A stretch of DNA of 64,000 nt, from positions 27,592,863 through 27,656,862 of the forward strand of contig OY986437.1 in NCBI GenBank assembly GCA_963920525.1, written 5' to 3'. Within the stretch, counting starts at the first letter, position 1. Every line of letters starts with the position of its first letter. The translations under genes were made by a program, and so were the position numbers. The notes below the pieces were generated by a model. It was not told the origin of the DNA. It worked only from the letters and a program-made list of their open reading frames with translations, and made no database searches. Shown here piece by piece: positions 45,301 to 57,300 of this stretch. This DNA is from Dichetophora obliterata. Its lineage: Eukaryota > Arthropoda > Insecta > Diptera > Sciomyzidae.

Positions 45301-48300
45301 TCGAAAATTTTTCTACACATAGGGTTGCCACCTAAAATGTTTTAATTTAAGAATTTTAAACATGTGGAAAGAGTATTTTGGAATTGCTGATTTCGAATCT
45401 GAAGTCAGAATTTTAAAATTCAAGATGGTGTATAGGGTTGCCACCTTAATTTTTTGTATTCTTATGAATTTGGGGCTGGCAAAAAAAATGGTACACCAAA
45501 AATGAATCGCTGAATACGAATCCATGGTCAGAATTTCAATATTATAAAGTTTTGAAATAATAGGGTTGCCACCTAATAATATGTATTTTTAAGAATTTAA
45601 AACATTATTTAACAGTGTTAGGGAGTCACTGATTTCGAATCTGAAGTCAGAATTTTAAAATTCAAAATGGTGGATAGGGCTGCTACCTTAATTTGTTGTA
45701 TTTTTATGAATTTGGGGCTGGCAATAAAAAAATGGTACAGTAAAAATGAATCGCTGAATACGAATCCATGGTCAGAGCTTCAATATTTTAAAGTTTTGAA
45801 ATAATAGGGTTGCCAACTAATAATATGTATTTTTAAGAATTTTAAAAATAACTTAACAGTGTTAAGGAAACACTGATTTCGAATTTTAAAATTCAAAATG
45901 GTGGATAGGGTTGCCACCTTAATTTTTTGTTTTTTATGAATTCGGGGCTGGCAAGAAAATGGTATGCCATAAATGGGTCGTTGAATCAGAATCCGTGGTC
46001 AGAATTTCAAAATGATAACATTTTGAAATAATAGGGTTGCTTTTGAAAATACATATTATTAGGTGGCAGCCCTATTATTATAAAATTTTATCATTTTGAA
46101 ATTCTGACCACGGGTTCGGTTTCAGCGACCCATTTTTACCTTTTAGTTCGCACCAGCCCCGAATTCATAAAAATTAAAAAATTGAGGTGGCAGCCCTATC
46201 CAACATCTTGAATTTTAAAATTCTGACTTCAGATTCGAAATCAGTGACTCCCTAACACTGTTAAATGATGTTTAAAATTCTAAAAAATACGTTTTATTAG
46301 GTGGCAACCCTATTATTTCAAAACTTTATCATTTTGAAATTCAAGCCACGGATTCGGATTCAGCGACCCATTTTTGGTGTATCATTTTTTTTTTTGGCAG
46401 CCCCGAATTCGTAAAAATTTAAAAAATTAAGGTGGCAGCCCTATCCACCATCTTGAATTTAAAAATTTTGAGTTCAGATCGAAATCAGTAACCCCCAATA
46501 CATTCCCTCATGTTTAAAATTCTTAAAATAAAACATTTTTAGGTGGCAGCCCTATGTGTAGAAAAATTTTCGAATTTTGAAATTCTGACAACGGATTTGG
46601 ATTCAGGGACCCATTTTTCGTAAAAATTAAAAATTAAGGTAGCAACCTTATCCAACATCTTGAATTTTAAAATTCTGACACCAGATTCGAAACCAGTAAC
46701 CCCCCCAATACTGTTTCCCTACGTTTAAAAATCTGTATTTTCAATATTTTGACACCAAGTAAGTAAAAAATATTAAAATGAGAGTGATGAGAGCGAAATA
46801 AAAATCTTAACTCACGAATTTCCACGAGTTAAATATTTCTGGGGTTAAGCTATCTCGCCACCATTTTTATCTCTAGCCTGAAGAGTTAAATGCTTAACTC
46901 ACTGTGAACAAATGAAAAACTGGAAAAATCATGGAATTAACTCGGGGATAAATTTATCTCTCTGTGAACAAAATGACCCTAAAGGAGTTAAGTGTATGAA
47001 TTGGTTCTATTACTAATTCTACCAACATTTATTTCAAACATATTCACCCCCTCTCAGTCAGATTTTTTGGACATGAAGAATGTTGCCGAAAATAGTTCAC
47101 AGCTGCTATTACCCCTGATGTGATTCTTAGATAAGTCAAATGTATAAGATGGTCTTATTATGTTTTAAACCTCAAAATTTCTTTTAATCACCTATCTGCC
47201 TCTTATGGTTGCTCTCATGATCAAAAAAAATATTTGTGTTTAGATGTTAAAACGATCATCTCATTAGCCTATTAAGTGCACACCTTAATTTTTATAGTGC
47301 TGATAAAGTTTAACCAGCTTTAAGAAAAAAAATGATTTACAATTTTGAAATGGTATACTTCGAACCCCTACTTTGAAATCAATTACCTTACCACAAGACA
47401 TGGAACAACCAAACACCAAAATTTTCCAAAATTATTTTTAGAATTAAGTCTGTTTTATTACCCTTCCAACGATAGTTTCGACTTAACATTCGGTTTAGAA
47501 ATGTTTGAGATATGAGTTTTCGTAAAAATAAATTTTCGACGTTTTTGTCGATTTTTTGTCAATTTTGTGCACTCTGTAACTCCGCCAAAAATGCCGTCAA
47601 ACTTTTTTGATAACTTTGTTTGAACTTTTAAGTAGTTGTGAAATTACCTACTTGCTAAAGAGCAAAAAATAATGTTTAGGTTACTTGGTAAGAAATTCGT
47701 TCAACTAAAGGCGGAATATACCTAAAATGAAGCGATTTTACATAAAAAACATAGGCAAAAGGTACAACTGTACCTACTTTTTCATCCCTGATGTGTCCGA
47801 AAAGAGAAGAAAGAAAAAGTTACAATAACTACACAGCCCTGTTTTTTCACTCTCACGACTCTCCATAGAGCCTCTCAATAGAGACTCTCAGGGAGAGTCT
47901 CTCAGAGATTCCCTTAAAAAGCCAACATTTTACCCGTCTCTAAATCTTAATTCGCCGAGCAACAATGCTGCAACATAAAACATTTTTACAGCTGATATTG
48001 CTTGAATTTGTTCAGTTTGACCTCTAAAATGCCAAAAAATCAGAAAGAACAAGAAAATATAGAAACCCAGTCGGCAATGTCGGCACTTCGAAGCGCTGCT
48101 AGGAGGCCTTCATTTCGATTTTGTAGGACTTCCGCGCTCATATCCAAGCCCATTTCCTTTTTTTGTATGAAATGGGAAAATTTCGTATGCCTACCGCTTT
48201 CGCTGCTCTAAAAAGGCCTTCCAGAAGCACTCTTTGGCAGAGACTGTAAATAATAATTATTTTTAGATTTTTAAACCAAAAAAGCATTGTGAAAAATTGT

Positions 48301-51300
48301 CGCATCGCCGTTTTGAACGTACTATTAGAATCCTCTCACGTTGCAGAACTTGATTTCATATTGATTTTTAAATTGTTGAGCAAGAAATAATAATTATTTC
48401 TGCTTTTTATTTTTTAAGGCAAAAACGAAAATCAAAATTCGCTCGATATTAATTTGGTCACAAAATAACTGGTAAGTTTTGATTTTTATTTTTTAAAGCA
48501 AAAATAAAAAGTAAAGTTTTCCCGATATTTTTTTGAGCACAAAATAACTGGGAATTTTCCATTTTTATTTTTTAAAGCAATAATAAAAAGTAAAGTTTGC
48601 CCGTTATATTTTTGAGCAAAAAAGAACTGGTAAGTTTTGATTTTTATTTTTTAAAGCAAAAATAAAAAGCAAAATTTGCCCAACATATTTGGGAGCACAA
48701 AATAAATTGTGAATATAGATTTTTATTTTTTTATTCAAAAATTAAAAGCAAAATTAGTATTTCAGTTTACGTGTGAAAAATTTATATAAAGGGACTTATG
48801 TCATTTCGTAAGTGCTTCATAAGGGGCCGTTCAAGTATGATGTAAGCAGATTCTTTACAATTCTTAACCCCACGTCCCCCTCGTCAGCAAAAGTAAGAAA
48901 AGCTATTGTCCCCCTCCCATGCCATGGGTTAAAAGACTTTACTCACCCTTTTAATGCCTTTGCTAAACTAAAAACAAAATAATTTTTGAGTAATATTCTT
49001 ATCATTAAGGTCCTAAAAAGATGAAAAAAACATAAATTTGATTTTTACCTGCGCTTCTTACGTTTTGCAAGCTTGTACAAAGAAAAAATTGTTTTGCTCC
49101 TGTTTGGCTCAAATTTTTATTTAATCACTATAAGGGTTTTTAATCCTTTAGATCTTTGTCTTTTAAACCCTCTTAATATTATTACCACTAAAGCCATAAA
49201 AAGATAAAAAAACATAAATTTGATTTTTGCCCGGTTGATTTTTATTTATAAAATAGGCCAAAAAATGTTTCTTTTGGTTTTCATTGGCATACAATCAAAA
49301 ATACAACTGTCTTTAGTATAAAATATATATTTTAATTTATTTTTATTCTGTGGTTCATCTTTTTTTCGCAGAACCAACGATTTGATTTTAAAAAAGCGTT
49401 GCAAAATAATAATAAAAATTACTTTCTGATGTGTCTAATATGTTGGGCAAATCCACTGAAAGGGTTAAAAGAAAATGTTTGTATTATTTTTATACAGGCT
49501 GACACAATTGCAAGCATTACAAACATTAATTTAAAATCGATTTTGGCACTGACCATCTCCTGGGGCCGAATTACAACATCCGTGATCGAGCAAAATTGTA
49601 CAAGATTGAAGGGCACTCGTTGTGCTCTTCGTAATTGTGCTCTTCGTAATCGATCACGGATGCTGTAGTTCGGCCGCTGATTTGAACCTACGTCCTCTCG
49701 TGTGCTAGTCTAACATCTTATCCACTCGTCTATCGCAGTTGTTAACAAATTTTTGCTTATTTTGCATCTATACAAATGCAAGTAAACTTTCGGGAACGTG
49801 GGTTCGAGGACCAGCTCGGCCAAAAAAATATTTTTTTGTTATAAATAAAAATTTTTCTGTTCATTTCAAATTTTTTTAAAACTTTTTTTTTATAATTACT
49901 TCACACAAAAATATAAGAAAAGACTTAGAATTTTTCCATATAAATGTTTTCAAATAATATGATATGTAAAGATTTAGAATTCGGAGGCGTGGGCTCGTGT
50001 GCCAGCTCGAACAAAAAACATTTTGTTTTGTTTTTTTTAATTTATATTTTTTTACAAATTTTTCTGTTCAATAAAAAAATTTCTTCATACGAAATGATAT
50101 GAAAAAACTCAGAACCTTCAAAAGGTACGCCTCCAGAAGCACTCATTAATACAGCGATCATGGAAGGCATATAATAGCACTACTAGCATGCCTTCTTTTG
50201 AGTAGCCCTACCGTAATTGCCCAGTGGGAAGGCTGGGAAAATACCAACTAGTAACGCATGTGAAGAAAGAGTGTTTTTTTTTATTATGAACTACATAAAA
50301 TCAAGAAACAAAGTAGTATGCAATTAAAGCTAATTCAAGCTCTCTTAAGAACATCAACTTATATTTTTAATTTTAATATGTACTGTAAAAGTTTTGAGCC
50401 TAGAAAATAAATGTTAAAATGTTTTAAGTCTAAAACTATGTACCCAAAACCAGAAAATTTTTAACTTAAAGAATGCATTCAATGAATGCAAAATTGATTT
50501 ATAAATAAAATTTTTAATTCATATTCATTTTTAAGAAATTGATTAATTCTAAATTTTTAACTATTCATTTTCGATATTCAGAATAATGAATAAATTTTTT
50601 TATTCATTTGAATGCAATTCACAAAGAATTACAGAATTTTAAATTATTCTTTTTTTTTTTATTCGTTATTAATTTTTTATTCATTATTCTTTTGTTGCTT
50701 ATTATTAATTTTATATTCATTATTAATTTTTTATTCATTATTCACTTGTTGTTTCATATTCATAATTTATTCATTATTAATGTTCTATTCATTATTAATT
50801 TTTTATTCATTATTAATTCTTTAGTCATTATTAATGTTTTTATTCATTATTAATATTTTATTCATTATTAATTTTTTTAATCGTTATTCATTTGTTATTC
50901 ATTTTAGTCCTAAGCCAATATAAAAAATAAATAACAAATGAATAAGGAATATAAAATTAATAACCAGTGAATAACACGGTGTTACAAAAAATAAATTTTT
51001 TTCTTTCCTATGAACCAAATGCACTTATTCGGAAAGAGGGGAAAAAATAAAAATACACGTGTATTGTCGACTTTCATGCACACGTCAGAATTTTTTTTTT
51101 AAGTTTGAAGTATAAAGCTCGTAGTGGCCTGTGTGGAAGCCTTTGGACCGATTTTTAACCCTTTTTCAATGATCTAATCGAGCTGATTTTTTGCAGGCAG
51201 ATTCGTGGAAATGTCTGTAGCACGTCAAATTTTTTTAAAACAATTTTTATCAATTCTCAGATTTTCCCCAATTTTTATTATTTTTGAAAAAAAAATATTT

Positions 51301-54300
51301 TTTTCACTTTTCTTAGCATAACATGAAGGGACTCCAAATTTTTAAACTACTAAAGCGTTAGGAAAAAAAAATGTTTTTTGACTCGATATACTCGATATAG
51401 TTGTAGTTAATCAATAGTAACCTTCTATCACTAAACAGTTTTTGACTTTTACAACACTTACAACTGGTCTAGGGGCCCTCAAACGATACTACATGTCCAC
51501 CCAACTTCCATCGGACATGTCCATCCGCCTTGATTTCTTGCACACGAACGATACTACATGTGTGATGACTTGACAGGTCGGATGGACATGTAGTATCGTT
51601 TGAGGGCCCCTTAAGACAGATGAAATAAGGAATTGCAATATTGTTTTAAGTTCTGTTGTGCGAAAACGTATTTTTATATATTTCATCTGAAAAAAATGCA
51701 GTGTCCGACGCGAAATAACTTTTGTTACGTTTGTGGCTTATTCGCACCAAGTAAAAATTTCAAAAATATTACTAAACTAGTGGTGAATTCGTTTCAGAAA
51801 ATATTTAAGATTGCTTATGTTCATTACTTGTGGTATACTCCGGAAGTCGTGTGCGACTATTGCTACAGAAATTTGTGCAAGTTTACAATAAAGTACGCTG
51901 TACCAACAATTTGGCTACCACGCACGGAGCACTGCAATGAATTGTGCTACTTTTGTGTAACTTTTGCTCAAACAAAAGGGTACCAATACATTCACCGCAA
52001 CAAAATTCGCTACGCTAATGTAGAATCGGTAATTCCAGCAGTTCTATACTCACCAGAAGACCGTGTAGCGGCTTCAGTGGACATTTTTGATAATGTTCCC
52101 GAAATAAGCGATGCAGAATCAACAGTAGTACCAAAACTGCTATCAACTTTTCTTCCATCGAATGCGAGATGCGAGAGTCCACAAGTATCGGAATTTGTGG
52201 CAACACCCAGTGAAATTGGGACTGCAATGCCGCATTTTGCAACGCAAGCCGACTTCAATGACCTCGTACGAGACGGAAATTTGTCGAGGAGAACAGCAGA
52301 ACTCTTTGCATCACGCTTTAAGCAGTGGAATATAGTGGCGGCTGATTTTAAAATAACAGCCGCTCGTGATCGAGGTAGCACTATTCCATATGACCAATTT
52401 TTTAGATTGCACGAAGATCGGGAAAAAAACTTGGCTTATTGTTGTGACATTGATTCGCTGTTTGCAAAAATCGGTTACCCACATATTTCAGAGGAGTGGC
52501 GACTTTTCATCGATGCATCGGTCAACAGCCTTAAAGTCGTGCTGCTTCATATCGGCAACACACATCCATCTGTCCCGATCGCATATGCCACAAACCTCAA
52601 GGAAACATACGAAGGCATGGAATTAATATTGCAGTTGATAAAGTACAAAGAGCATAATTGGAAAATATGCTGCGATCTGAAAGTGGTCGGTTTACTCATG
52701 GGTGTTAAGCGTGGATTTCCAACCCACCAGTGCTTTTTGTGTACATGGGAAGGTCGAAAAAGAGATGAGCATTACACTGAATTTAAGTGGAAGCCGCGAA
52801 CATGCTACAAAGTAGGCGTAGAAAGTATAGAGAATCTACCATTGGTGCAGCCGTCTCAAATCATTTTGCCTCCATAACACATTAAGCTCGGTCTCGTATC
52901 AAATTTTGTTAAAAAACTGGATCGTGATGGCGAGGCCATTGCAACTTTGCGCAACATTTTCCCGAAATTGAGCGGCGCAAAGATTCATGCAGGTATTTTT
53001 TTTTAAGAAGTCATTCAGTAACTTTATGTTTTTTTATGATTTTTTTTTTTTATTTAAGGTGTTTTCAATGGTCCGCAGATAAAACAAATAATTGCAAGTT
53101 CTGAATTTTCATCAAAATTAAATGCTATGGAACAACGTGCATGAAAAAGTACAGTTGCCGTTATTGAGCAGTTTCTTGGCAACAAACGAGCTGCCAATTA
53201 TAAAAATATTGTCGCAGAAATGATTTCGGCATATGGCGAAATGGGCATTTTAATGTCGCTAAAGATCCATTTTCTTCACAATCATTTAGATTTTTTCCCT
53301 GATGATTTAGGAGCTTGTAGCGATGAGCATGGCGAAAGGTTCCATCAGGACATTGCGGCTATTGAAAAGCGCTTTAAAGGAAAAGACATTACGCATATGC
53401 TTGGCGAATACTGTTGGTCTATTTGTCGCGATACTGAAGCAAATGCTTACAACCGCAAAAATAAAAGACCTAAATTTCTTTAAAAACATTAAAATTTTTA
53501 ATGTAACAATTCTTTATTTTTATAAAACAAAAGTAATAAAAAAAATTGTTTTTTTAACGAACTGAAACCTAAAAAAAAACGATAACCATTAAAAAAAATA
53601 TATACTTCAAACTTAAAAAAAAAAAATTCTGACGTGTACAAGAAAATCGCCGATACACGTGTATTTTTATTTTTTATCCCCTTTCTGAAAAAGTAAATTT
53701 GGTTCACAGGACAGAATGTGTGTAACACGGTGTAATGAATTAAAAAATGAAAAATTAATACAAATGAATAATTACTAACAAGTGAATAATGAATAAAAAA
53801 TTAATAATGATTAAAATACGAATAATGAATAAAAAAATTAATAATGAATAACAAATGAATAACGAATAAACAATGAATAACGAATAAAAAATTAATAATG
53901 AATAAAGGAAGAATAGTTGAAATTTCTGAAATTCTTTGTGAATTGTTTGCATTGTTTGTAAAAATCATTCAAATTAATAAAAAAATATTCATTATTCTGA
54001 ATAACAAAAATAAATAGATGAAATTAGTAATTAATCATTTCTTTAAAAATGAATTTGAATAAAAAATGCATTCTTATTTCGTCATTCACTGTTTCACTTT
54101 TTTTATGAATAAAATCAAATTGAATGCATTCTTTTACAGCTCTCTCTGCTTACAATGTGTTATACACCAGCAAAATTTTTTTGAATATTATAGATTTGGT
54201 AGTCTCTATACGTAGTTTTTATGAACTCTAAAATTTTTGACTAAACTCTAATAAATCCTGTATTGTACATTTTATGACAAAGAAACTGTATTAAAATTTA

Positions 54301-57300
54301 ATCGACGACAAATATTAAAATTGAGTTTTATTCCATCACGGTACTAAATCTTAATGCAAGCGTATTAAGATATTTTCGGCAAAAATAAAAAAAAAACTAA
54401 ACCTGTGAGATACGAACCCACTACGCAAAGGTTTTAAATTTATGACTCTACTCACTGCTCTATGAAGCCTTATGTAAATCTTAAATCTTAATGAAAGCGT
54501 AATAAGATAGGTATTTTTGGCAAAAATAAAAAATAACTTAACCTGTGAGATACGAACCCACTACGTAAAGGTTTTAAATTTATGACTCTACTCACTGCTC
54601 TATGAAGCCTTATGTATAGAGAAATGATAAACAAGCATTAGAAACGAACCAAAACGAACGCTGCTTTTTTACAGTATTCCAACATGTATTACATATTATT
54701 CTAGGATTTTTTTAAGAAAATTTCTAATAATTTGAACCTTTTAAATCCTAATAGAACAAGAATTAAGAAATCATGATTTTAACGATTGGATCCAAAATGA
54801 GTCCGATATTTTTGACTGTGTAGTCATTTCTTTGTTTATTGTTTTTTGTTAATGGGTTTTTATAAATTTTTAAAAGAAAATTCCAGTCGCGGATCTTTTC
54901 ATAAATTTTTGTATGGTTTGTACATTTAATAAGAGTATATTTTACTACAGCATATAAGAGCTCTAAGCTGCAATTTCTGGTAATATCTGCAATTTTTACT
55001 TGATCTAAAGCTCGCAATTTAACTCATGTAATATCTACAAATATAATAAATATACTATGAAGTTATGTAAATATTATGGTTTTATTTAATTTCTAAAAAT
55101 AGTAAAAGAAAAATTTTTGGCATTTTTTGGTGGTTTAGTGGTCGTCAAATGGCGGCGATGAGTGTCTGTGTCACTCTCGCACGCTACTCTCTCTTGTGTA
55201 TGCTACAGCCAGTGTTGCCAGATTTTGAGAGAAATCATTCTCTTTTTGTTCATGCATTTCAATAGGGGTATTTACGATTCAGTGCACTTGCCTGTGCAGT
55301 TTAGGACTTGAGGACTTGTGCACTTTACAAAAACAAATTGTACGTCAAAAATCTGCACAAGTGCTTTTCTGCTATTACCTTCAACTTGAGGACTTGAGCA
55401 GTTGTGCACTTGTGTGCATTGAAAAATGTTGACAGCTTTGAAATGGTGATGGTGGTGTGTTCACGAAAACCTAACTGCACAACTGCACAAGTCCTCAACT
55501 GTACAGGCAAGTGCACAGAATCGTGAATACCCCTAATAAGTTTTTACCATTTTTTCCCTAACATTTTCCCGTTTTTCCCCCTCTTTTAAAGTTCATTGTT
55601 TTATTATAAATAGAAACAATAACAATACAAACCTTACTAATAAAATTAAATATATGCCTTACAAAATATATCACATTTAATACATGTACATATTACTTGA
55701 GTGTAACTACTGCAAACACTTTCTTTTGATTTCTAATCCTATGCAGTTTTAATTTTTCATATGTATTTTAGTGTGTAAAATAACATTTACGGTACGGTTG
55801 TCTAACGGCTTTCTTATATTAGTCTTATTTAAATTTATGGCAGAAAAAGCTCTTTCAGTGCACCACTATGCACCACTATGCGGAAGAAAAAAAAATTAAC
55901 GATATCAATTTTTTTTTAAATTTTTGGGAACATTGTACTTGTATTTGCAAATTTCATATTTTACCCTAGAACTACTCACCGGGTACGATATCTACCTCAG
56001 GCAAACTTCGAACTACGTTTCTAATTTAGTCAATGACGTTATCGACTGAAGACTTATACCATAATTAAATTCAAGGTTCTAACAATAGGGCTAGGTCACG
56101 AGGCCCTTTAGTTTTTTGTTTACTGTGACGGAGTGAAGACGTGATGTCCGTGTGGGTTTGATATCTACCCCGGCTTGTACTTCCGCGTTAGTGGTTTGTC
56201 TAAGTAAGTTATTTTTCTTTTTCTTGCTAAAATAAATGTAATACACCTAAATACGCGTTCACGTATTTTTTTTTACAATAAAACATTAGATATAAAATTT
56301 TCAGAGATGATTTTTCATATTAAAAGTATTCATACACTTGGGATTTTGTATCCCGGGTTTGAATCGCCGTAAAGGCGATTGTGGCGCCTTTGTATGAGCT
56401 AAATCATTATTTTACTTTTGAATATTTTTTTAATATGTATGAAGCTTCTTTTTTTTACTTTTTGCATAACAGAAATATATTCTTGAAAAGCAATATTTCA
56501 AGGATTTGATTTTTCCGTATATAAGATTCCGATTTTTTTTTTATTTGCAGAGTCTCAAATAAACAGACGTTTTTAGCAAATCATCATGTTAGTATTGTTT
56601 TTCTTAAAGTCTTATGTTCTCTTTAAAATTTGAAATTTGGTTTAGAAGTAAAGTCATAAATTCTTGTTTGTTGAATTACGGTTTCACCGTTTTTTTTTTG
56701 TACTTTTAGCTATTCGATTTGTCACCAAATAAACCTTAGTTTCATTGAATTTGTTCTTTAACATTCTCTTTGGCTTGAAAAACAACAAAAAAAATGCATG
56801 CACTTAAGAGTCAGATTACTGCTTTCAGAACGATTTTACAAAGAAGAAACCCATGGGGTAGATATTTACCCCGGTTTGTAGTTTACATGTAAAAAATGGG
56901 TGCCGACAAGTTTTGCACATCTTGTGTAACTAAATTTCATAAATCAATATTTTTAGTGACCTATATTCTAAGTCGATATATATTTAGATTTTTTAAATAA
57001 ATAGGAACACAACGGAATTAATGAAGGCTACGTTTTGTTTTTCCAAACGATAAGATCCACAAAAGCGAAAAGTCGAAATGCTCCGCTTTCGTCCCATAAA
57101 TTAAATCTTGTAAAAGTTTTCAGTTGCATTTAACCAATTTTCATAGTTTGCCAAGCAAAAAAATCAAATTACGCTGAACAGAAAACAAATTACGTTTGAG
57201 CTTACTGCTGATCAAAATGAATTTAAGCTATACACACAGGCTAATTCAAATAGTAATAAAATTAAATTACAACTCAAGACTACTCAGATAATTTTAAAAT

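Larger units (their letters stand above)
43185..46979 (+). mobile_element. Fold-back PIF-like repeat, copy B (with Tc1-like insertion)
   Basis: Left GGGCTATTTTGTTCAC, right read inward GGGTCATTTTGTTCAC. Flanks are TAA at 43182-43184 and TAA at 46980-46982. Inside are many ~200-bp modules built from GGATAGGGTTGCCACC, CTAATAATATGTATTTTTAA and GATTCAGCGACCCATTTTT. They run forward up to about 46030 and reverse-complement after it, so the element is one long imperfect hairpin. It is interrupted by the Tc1-like element 43446-45070. Without that insertion it is about 2.17 kb. No transposase. Confidence 0.8.
50468..54134 (+). mobile_element. 3.7-kb DNA element with very long inverted repeats
   Basis: AAGAATGCATTCAAT at 50469 mirrors ATTGAATGCATTCTTT at 54119-54134, and matching continues inward over 500 bp on both sides. 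It runs through an ATTCATTATTAAT-rich tract, AATTCACAAAGAATT, CACGGTGTTACA (50977 and 53721 on the opposite strand), GAACCAAAT, and AAAAATACACGTGTAT with CACGTCAGAATTTTT. Between the arms is a plus-strand spliced reading frame (51696-53483) and a palindromic MITE (51471-51611). The ends could instead be at CACGGTGTTACA, with AT-rich arms as older sequence, but the mirrored outer 500 bp argue for one large element. The target duplication is unresolved. Confidence 0.7.

Noticed and set aside
48398..48760. Regularly spaced repeats considered as a CRISPR-like array
   Set aside because: Units are contiguous and degenerate with no unique spacers; this is a eukaryotic tandem repeat.
50977..53732. 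CACGGTG ends of the long-repeat element considered as Transib/RSS-like heptamers
   Set aside because: The mirrored sequence continues outward for hundreds of bases and no 5-bp duplication flanks CACGGTG; resemblance to CACAGTG is too weak.
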